In this document: positions 30,016 through 39,400 of the stretch, in pieces | How positions within the stretch are numbered: position 1 is the stretch's first letter | Layout: each line of letters opens with the position of its first letter | Assembly: GCA_037178625.1 (NCBI GenBank) | Contig: CM074141.1 | Span: 1,674,001-1,738,000, forward strand | Origin: Skeletonema tropicum | Taxonomy: Eukaryota; Bacillariophyta; Thalassiosirophyceae; Thalassiosirales; Thalassiosiraceae | Direction: 5' to 3' | DNA length: 64,000 bases | Notes under the pieces: generated by a model | Database searches by the model: none | Told to the model about the DNA's origin: nothing | Seen by the model: the letters and a program-made list of their open reading frames with translations, nothing else | Position numbers and translations under genes: made by a program

Positions 30016-30836
30016 AGTACCCACTACATAAAGGCCTGCAGCTCCATGCAATTTGTGGAGCGGCGGAGGAGACCTGCCTAGTGAAGATTCAAACTATTTG
30101 GCATGAACAGCTGATTTGCTGCTCCTTGTCTGCATCGCTGGCGGCTTCGAATCAGTCATACGAGTGATACGTCGGCCGGGACTATCTTCTTATGGCTTGC
30201 GCTGCCTCTTGGCAGCACGTTCAGAAGCAATACTTGTGTTTGTGGAATGGATAAATGAACTTGCACTGTATGTCCTCTGTGGAAGATACGGATACGTGGA
30301 ACTATGTTGATATGCTTAGCTTCATGGTCAACCACGCATCATACTGCATCCGCTTCAAGCTTCATCATCGCAGTATAATACTGTCGGGCCATCTTAATCT
30401 GATTAATTTATCCTTCCTTGTCGCCGTCAAAGCCAATGTCGCTGTGTTAGGGACTTGCTCAACTTTAGTCAAGGGAAACGGTCAATACGTCAGGCCTATC
30501 TACATCCACCCCACAAGTAGGTACTTACTTTAGGATGTGTTCACTCGAAAAGGAGATCAGTTTTATTTACCCTTGGTTTGGATCAGGCAGAATTCAACGC
30601 CAAGCAAACAACAGCAGAATAATAATCGAATCTATCTTGATGTGACATGGTCAGAATACAAGAGAGGATTAATTCAGCTTCCCAGGCGTCAGGCGGCATA
30701 CAACGGAAATTTATGCCTCTGACAGTAGCATCGTTTCCCCTGGTAATACATGAAATCGACCTGCGTCCAGAAAGATAATTAATATAATCCTCCCCCCCCC
30801 CCCCCTCAACGCAATATTTGACACTTGACACGAACA
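30016..30836. other. 5' flank of DUF6824-like gene A (array repeat)
   Basis: No gene is seen. The sequence is a diverged repeat of 43690-46060 (minus the truncated LINE) and of 60790-61303. A run of C residues at about 30791-30806 lies ~30-45 bp before the start codon. The same tract occurs at 61260-61271 before gene E and is almost absent before gene C (cctcccccat). Confidence 0.55.
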
Positions 30837-32367
30837 ATGGATCCAACAGTGAACGATGTCTTGTCCGGCCGTGGAGCTTGGTTCAATCAACATCCTGGCA
30901 ATAAGCGCTTTCGGACAATGCTCGAGGAGAAAAAGGTGAGGCTGTCTGAGACTTTTCCTACATAGCGACTCATTGATACATTTGATGGATGAATATTATG
31001 ATCAATCAAATACTCGTTGTTCGTGTCGATCATAATTCTTTTCTTTGCTGAACAATAAGGACGAAACAATATCTGACCTCCAAATTTCATTCACCTTCCA
31101 TAGGAAATCTACATGGCTGGCACGAAGAAGCAAAAGATGAACATCTCCAAGGCTATCGTTGAAGCAATTTATACGATTGATCCACCAGGTAGATTTCTCA
31201 AGAAGTGTCCTGAAAGTGGTCAATGGAACGAGCTGTCGAAGAGAGAAGCAGCCGATAGGGCAGCCCAAGCGATGGCATATGTGATCAAGGGAGATTCTCT
31301 GAAAGAGAAGAGGAGGAGGAGGAGTCGTTTACGCTTACCTCCTCCGTCACAGTCACAAACCGGCGATGGGCTGGGTAGAAAATCATCGCACAGGCGCAGC
31401 ATCAATAGATCGACTCCGACTCGTCTTGAACACAACACGGAAGGCAATCATTCATCGCCTGCGGCAAATCATGAACTTGCTGCTGGGATAGAAGGGGCAG
31501 GAGGCACATGGAATGGCACACAATCTGTTACGTATGCCAGGAAATCCCAATCCACAGCATCATCTTTTTCTTCAGCAACTGCAACAATCTAGCAATTCTA
31601 CCACCATTCCCATTCCCACCATGCCAACATCTGTAGACAACATTTCCAACAATCAAAGTGAAGGTCAGAATGGATTAGCGCAGCCACAGCATCTTGTTCA
31701 GATGTTCCAGGAACAACCACAACAACCACAACAAATTCTTCTTCAGCTACAGTACAGATTGGCCCTGGCTCCCCCCAATAATCCATTGGGGCAGTTACTG
31801 CAGTCACTAAGTGCACTCCAATCTACTTTGTATGAAGGGGCGGCTTATCATCTGCTGAATCAGGCGCAGCAGCAACAGCAGCAGCAGCAGCAGCAGCAGC
31901 TTTTCCTCCAGCAACTCTTGAATCAGCAGAATGTACATCAACCTGCGTCATTTGCGTCACCTCCGGTGTCTATATCCACATCTGCCCCATTCCTGACAGC
32001 TCACCTGGCTAATAACAATAATATTGTACAGAATGTGCAGCAGCAGCAGCAGCAGCCAAATACGCCATCATCATCAAATGCGCTTTCGCTGCTAGGTGGC
32101 TTGTCGAGAAATATTTTCAACCAACCAAGTTCAAATAATGCAGAGATATCCAACGCTCCCCAGCATCACAATATAGAGCAACATCAGCAGCTGCTATATG
32201 GCCAGCAACAGTTGCAACCAGCATTACAGGCTAATCAATATCTTCGGAATCATTTCCCATCGATTAATTGTGCTGGCATGACTTCAACTAATGATGTTGC
32301 TCCATCGACGAGGCAGGCAGAGAACGACGATGGGAACAGAGAGGGCCAGATGAAGTCTGGTGATTAG
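30837..32367 (+). pseudogene. DUF6824-like gene A, frameshifted in exon 2
   Basis: Exon 1 is 30837-30935 (NDVLSGRGAWFNQHPGNK..), the intron is 30936-31103, and exon 2 starts at 31104 (EIYMAGTKKQKM..). Joined, they give a DUF6824-like domain of ~90 residues ending AAQAMAYVIKG, followed by a Gln-rich tail. Compared with gene E, 11 bp are missing at about 31523-31528, where E has an atctg direct repeat and A keeps a single atctg. The frame shifts and stops at 31592. The original frame continues from about 31530 to the TAG at 32365-32367 and ends MKSGD as in E. Thus A makes at most a protein with the domain and a shortened tail. The function of the domain is unknown; the GRG and HPGN motifs are its hallmarks. 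Confidence 0.8.
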
Positions 32368-33464
32368 GTTACTTTCCTCAAGTCAGCTTTCATATTTGTA
32401 CTTGATCTTCGTCGCTCGCAATTTTCTTCACTTTCACTACTAGAGAGCTACCTTCAGTGGTCGCTTCCATTTGGCCTTGTTCGGATATTTGCATACCGCA
32501 TACCTTTCATCCCTAGAGCGGCATTGAAAATAACAGGAAGGACTAATCGCTGCGATTGATACTAATACTCCAGAGCCATACTCAAGAGCAAATGGATGCA
32601 AAAATGATTGCCAACGGTGGCAGTGGCAAGGTAGGTGTCTCACAAATCGGCAACTGACCATACCATCATGTTGGGCGTCAATCAAGAGGATGAACACACC
32701 ATAGTAACCTATCATTTGTATCTTACCTACCTTACCTGATTATATCATTATGTGCCCACTATTTGAGACATCAGCTCAATAATGTGAAATGATAGCCGCC
32801 TACCGCCGGATACCAATCGGCGAAAGCAGAACACCTCAATCAGTGCAGTTTTCATTGTGTTGATGAAAGATGTCAGGATGTCGCTTCGTATTGTTGCAAA
32901 TGTCGTACAACATATTTGACTTGTACTCGGAGTATTTGCAACTATTTTTGCAACCGTGTAATCACATACATGGTCTACTACTAGCTCAGCAGCAGTGCCA
33001 ACATCACCATTGATTCTCTCGATGATGCTACATAATGAACTTGCGTGCGTGCTCTAAATACTTATCATTTATCATCTGAGACAAAGTACTGATGAAGCTG
33101 AACAACCTTTTGAATGAGGAAAGGAAGAAAGATGCGTCATACCTACCACGATTTGAAAGATTGACTCCGACCTACTGCTTTCCGTTGAACTGAATCTCGC
33201 TCTCTGCTCTCTGGGCCTTCTCTGGGCTACTAAGTATGACGGTCGTATTACTCTGATACTTGGACACTACTGAATTCTCGGGTGGTGTGGTAGGTGATTG
33301 ATCATATCAGCCTGCATTGTAAACAAACCTGATTAGTTAGCTATCATATTTGAGAGGGGAGGGGGGCATAAGTGCTCCTGATAAGCATAATCATAATTGT
33401 GGTAATAACTGTCAATTCGATCAGATCTCAAATATCTAGAGTGAAATTCATCGCTCATAATATC
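32368..33464. other. Intergenic between DUF6824-like genes A and B
   Basis: No gene is seen. 32380-32960 is a repeat of 62870-63480 (after gene E), and 32960-33464 is a repeat of 50985-51055 plus 54367-54786 (before gene B'). The junction of the two shows the mosaic build of the array. Confidence 0.6.
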
Positions 33465-36400
33465 ATGAAGCCAACTAAAAACGATGTCCTTTCAGGCCGT
33501 GGAGCTGGATTCAATCAACATCCCGGCAATGAGCAATTTCGGAAGATGATCAACATTCAGAAGGTAAGTAGGATGTCCCAATATATTTTTCTATGGCCCA
33601 ATTGCACCAAAATTGTCTTGGACGCAAATTCGTTATATGTATGAAATGCTTAAAGCTTTGTTAGAAAATTACTCTCTATAATCTAGACAAGTACACATCA
33701 CTTTTGTGTTTCTTAGGCTCCTGGAAACCGCAATGGTAGTCATACCATCATCCAAGAAGCCTCAGTGAGGCTTCCTGGGGAATTTGGTCATTTTTGACAC
33801 AACTCATTCAATCATATTATGATCGTCGTCGTCTACGTCGAAAACGAATACTACCTTCTGAGTCCCTGCGAGGTGGAAAGTATGATGTGATATAGTGTCG
33901 AGATCGAAGCACTGGAGCTGGAGAAGATTCCTCACGACTGCTATCGGACTCTACTCGAGAGGAGGAGCCATCTCCATCATCATTATCATCACCGTTGTCA
34001 TCCGATCCAACATCGATATCTGTTTCGTCTGCATTGGTGGAATAGGCGTCTGAAGCAGAAGTATTTGACCGCCGTCTGATTCGCAAGTTGGGGAGCCGTG
34101 CACGCCGACTTCGTCTAGCACGATGTACCCTACGAGCGACAATAGCTGCTTCCATACCAGCGATCCATCTTTCCTGATCTATAGTTGGTCCGTCAGCCAA
34201 TTGAGCAAAGTCAATGTGCAATAGACTCCTATCCTCAGGCAGGAGCTCATCTTCATCGGTGTTGAGTAGTTGGGTGACTTTCTGAAGAATTTGTTTGTGT
34301 TGAGGAAGGGATCTACCATCTGCTTTGTAATGCACTGTACAATTACGATAAATCCATTGTTGATGTGTCAGAAGGAGAAGCTGTCGCATAAGTCCACTGG
34401 CCCAAGTCGAAGGTTGAACGAAAGTATGAATTGTGGATAGATACTGTGCTTGTAGGTGAACCAGACGCCTACTGATGCGACCCTCCACAAAATTATCCCA
34501 TCCAAGGGTGTCGTGTATTTCTGCAAATTCAATATGCTCAGGGTGTCCATCGATAACATCGTACATGTCCAATTCACCGTGTCCAAGGAGATACTCTTCA
34601 ATAAAATGTTGTAAGTAAGGATCCGTATCGTTATCTTCCATCCAGTCGCTGAGGTCCTCCACTGCTGCTCGAAGGCTCGCTAGACGACCCGGATCACTAC
34701 ATCTTGTAATGTGTGAGGTACTTTCATTGAGACGGCCACAGCTGGGGCAGATATTCTGAACAGAGCTATCCATCTTCGAGAGTTGTCTGTTGGTACCACA
34801 AAAGTGTGATACATGTTTCGCTATCCAGCCAGTAAACATGGAGGGGAAATTCTTCACTGCTTTGTCCATACCTTCCCAGAAAATCAGATCAAAATGTTGG
34901 GATGACACTATATCTCGGGATTCAAAGAGATGTTTAGCGGAGGTATATCCGTGCCAGTCGTAAATTGCTGCTATCGGAGAGCCACTAATTTTTCCAAACC
35001 CATTATATGCCCGAACATGCTCAAATGGAAAGGGGGATGTAATGAAAGTGTTGGTTTCCAAGGCGTGAAGCAAGGCTTGCTTTGCAAGTCTATCCATCTC
35101 GATATTCCAGATCTCTTGACGTGTGTAGGTCGAAACATGCCGATAGTCATCCACGTGAGATTCCACTTTTTCAAAGGAGATGGGGAATGGAATTCCTCGG
35201 AGATATTTCTTGAAGAGAGAGAGGACATCTGCTTGAGTCTGATTTTCCACAAGATCCAAATGCGGTTTATTACCATGATGAATGACGCCGGAGTTGTCAA
35301 ACCAAAGCTTCACTGGAGATACTATTTCGCTATTTGCTGGAAGCAACGTAGAAGCAGCCCGAAGGAGCAATGCTAGTGCCATTCCCCCAAAGATTTCTCC
35401 CCGATAGTTTCCTGCGAATGGAGATTCCTCTGCCCACGTGCCAACCATTTTCCGGTTAGAAACAGTGCATATTAACATAAAGGCCGCAGAGCAAACGTCA
35501 GTGCTGATATCCTTCATGAATGAACCGTCTGCGGCACCTTCCACGGTGCCTTGCATGAGTGCCTCTATTAGCCATGAGCCATCACCGTCTATTTGCAGAT
35601 CTTCCCATAGACTGTTGTTTCCCCATGACTGCAATACGGCCAAGATGGAAGATGGAGTCGGAGGAGGTGGTGGAAGATAAGTAGAGCAAATAAGGCTAAC
35701 CGTAGTCTCATCCACGATACGCACACTCGCTGCGTGAGTAAGATTGTTGGGTCGGAGGTGGGAGCTATAATGCCAAATGAACTGAGGACGTCGTGCTGTA
35801 CCCCCATCCGACGGAATAAAATGATCATACGCACGTATATTTCCATCTTCGTTCCAATTGTACCTCACAATGAGATTATCCTGCTCGTTCCAAAACCAAT
35901 CAATATTGGGGTCCAGGCAACGTAGAAAACCAAGGCTGGTAGGAAGGCGATATGTAGGTGAAGTTAATGTTCGAATTGCAGTTCTCCACAGAGTGACATC
36001 GGCTCCAGTAGGTTTCTCAAATGGATACGTTTTCTTTCTGGAGAAGCCTTCCGATCCATCAAGAAGTAGAACGTTCACCTTTTGCCCATCACAAAGAAGT
36101 AATTCGGAGAGAAAAAAGATGCATTTTCTCTTCCGAACTCGATTGAGGCGGACGAGTTGCTGTTTCGAAAAGTGGTTGGATTCTATGAACCATCGCATCA
36201 CAGATTTGTCACCCAATCGAAATGGTTGAAAGGTGATAGTTTTGTCCAAATCAAGACGAATTCCGAAATGTGCCAGCAATTCCCACAGATCCTTCCACCA
36301 AGATGATGATTCAACAAGATAGCCATAACGTTCAAAGGAGTACTGGAAGGGATTCCCATCGAGGCCCAGATCAATGCTAAACGCTTCAAAAGAATAGAGC

Positions 36401-39400
36401 AGGAGTTGGCCTTCTAAACCTGAGTCACCCCAGTATCGTTGAATCCAAAAGATTTTCAAGCCAAGGCGCTCAACATTAACATCAAAGATACCCAGACCTT
36501 GATATTTCACTGGGAGGTGCCGAAATTCAGTACGAATGTTTCGATTCACTCGTAGATATGGAAGTGCTTGGAAGAATACTTTTGACAGTGCTTTATCGAC
36601 AACCTTCGGAGATTCACATACAGTGACTAGATTCCAACAGAGACGAGGTTTGAGATGGATATTGAGACTGAGAAATCCGTCAGCTGGAGGGAGATGCGCC
36701 GAGGATAGTTGATCTGCCCAAGAAAGACCTTTCTTTTTCATTTCGTCCAATTGTGTCCTTTGATTTCCATCCGCTGCGACGAAGGTTCCTAGGGCTTCAC
36801 AAGCTTGATCGGGCGGGATGTGTGCAATGGGAAGCGATGGGCCATTATGTTGTGGAATTACCAATGCCGTTTGGGGGAGATCTCGGTGAGGTTTGATGTA
36901 TGCACGTCCATTCTTGTATCCATATGAAACTACCGACACTTTACATTTTGCTTGTTTGCAATGTCCACCCGTTGCCATGATGATAAAACCCCAACATGTG
37001 ATCGCTGCTTGAATTTGATTGAAGAACTCAGTATCTGATAGTCGACGACGTTTGGATCTAACGAGGAGATCAGTGTCGTCTACATAAATGATGGCAGCCA
37101 GCATGAGAAGAAGACCTGTCCAAGAGGAATAAATCGGCTGACAATGTCCCATTCGACGGTATGCATTCGTCTGTAACAGTGATGTGACGGAAAATGATGG
37201 CGCCGCAGCACTACTACCTTGTCCCATTCCCATCATTGGCTTATCATCAGAACCTTGAAAGGGAGAGTCAGACAAACCGAATCCTGTCCTCAAATGCCAT
37301 CCCATACATTGCAGAGCGACCAGCATCATATTGACCTGAGAGTTTGGCACTCCCGCTGCTAGCAGTGAAATGGATGACCACCCGTGGTACAGCGCATCAT
37401 AACAGTCCCCAAGATCTACTGAAGCCACTGCATAAGGCCAATGCAGGGTGCGATGAATATCCTGATAAAGTATTCGGTTCATGGTAGCATTCTTGGCTCC
37501 AGAGAAGGCTTTCGCATGTTGTTCCAAAGGTAGTAGATTCTCACGATTCAGATTCCTCATCATACGTTGAGCAAAGATAACCTTCAGGACGTAATTGAAA
37601 TCAGCCTCAAAAAGACAGATGGCTCGAAGTTTATTGATGAAGACAGTACCCATTTCTTTCTGCAGTAAAACTATCACTGTATGTAACCATCGTTTAAGTG
37701 GCCAACCAAGACGAATCGCAGTATTCAGTTTTGCTACTTGGAGGGAGGTGAGTTCCTTGTCGAAAGCTGCACAGACGTAATGGTCGTAATGTATATTGGA
37801 GTACGACGATTGAGTGTCGATTCGACAATGCTTCCACCAATATTGAAAATCCTCTTCCTCTATGTAAGGATCCAAGCCGAGATGTTGTGTCTTTTGATAC
37901 AGGGAGGCTGCTTCTTGGAACAAGGCCGCCACTTCCGGAGGAGTATCAGGAGGAAACTCATACGTACCATGAAGGATTTGTTGAACTGCTGGACCATCTC
38001 CAAGGTGGCCGATGTCAGACAGGAAAGGCTCTGAGGCAAGAATAGATCGATGCCCAAGTTGGTATCTCTCACGAATACAATTGCCAGTTTCAGTTTCAAC
38101 ATCCCCACGTGTTGTGTACCGCGGGGAGAATTCCGGAAAATCTTCATCTGGCACTATAACTTCACATAACGGTGAAGCCCGAGGTTTCCCCATCTTCAAC
38201 TTCAGAGTTTTGAATTTCTTCTGTCTCGCCTCCTTCTTCAAAATCCGCTTGACTTCGTCCGCTGCTTCGTCATCCCCTCGTTTCTTTGCTGCTGCCAATC
38301 TCTTTTGCAGCATACGATTTCTCAGCATGGGCGCATCATCACGTAGGGCTTCAAGAAGTTCTATGCAAGCGAAGCGTTCCGTCTGTGCTTCGGCAATGGT
38401 GATGTCCCGAGGTTCAGGAACGTCTATCGCTCGGCATAGTTTGAATAGATTCCGACCGTCAGGTACCTTCCCTTGCTTGAAGCGAATAACTCTATTTAGA
38501 CATCGTAGCTTCCGAAGAACGACAGAAACTTCTTCACAAAAGTCAATATTCCGATTCCCACCTCTATTACACTCCCGTTCAGCACAACGTTGATGTTCCG
38601 TTTCCTGCACATCCCATCGATTGAGGAGGACGAGTTTCTCTTCTTTGGTGAGAGCTGTGGAATTTGCAATAGTATCCAGTCGTTGCCTCATATTGTGCCG
38701 CTCATTCAGTTCATTCAATCTCTTGTTGTACGCCGTCCGTAGACGGGGAACTTTACTCCGAACCCCACGCCCTTGTGGGCGTGGCATATGAGGAAGATGG
38801 GTGCCTAAAACCGATGGAGCATGGAAATCAAACACCAACAGACGATGGTCCCCAACGTGGGCGCCGTGAGCAGCTGCATATGCATTTGTACACAGAATCC
38901 CCTCGGTAGCAAACATTGTCATCAGAGGTTTACGTCCAGATTCATGAGAGTTCGGTAGGTGTTCTCCATTGATACGTTGAAATTGACATGACATCTGCAA
39001 ATCCTCCTCCTGCAGACGCGTTGCTAGACCGTCTCGATATACGTCTTCATTGAAGTCACCAACTAGAATGATATTGTCACCCTTCTTTTTCCATAATAAT
39101 AGCTGTTTGACCAATTGTTGAATGAAGTATTTGCATGGATCTGTGAAACAACCTCTACCCCGAAGGTATCGCTGTCGTTGGCTGTATACGGTGTAGTTGC
39201 GGTGACGTTGGTTTCGACGACCATATCTCGATGAAGAGGGAGGATTATAGGCACAAATCAGCCAAGTGGCGTGTGCTTCGGTACCAAGACGCATATAGCA
39301 CCATTGTCCTAACGAATCATCGTCCATTCCTTTCTTAGAAGCAAAGCCGGAAGTTCTGCCAGTAGCTAGAATTGAGGTCCCCCCAGGTTGAGTTCTACCA

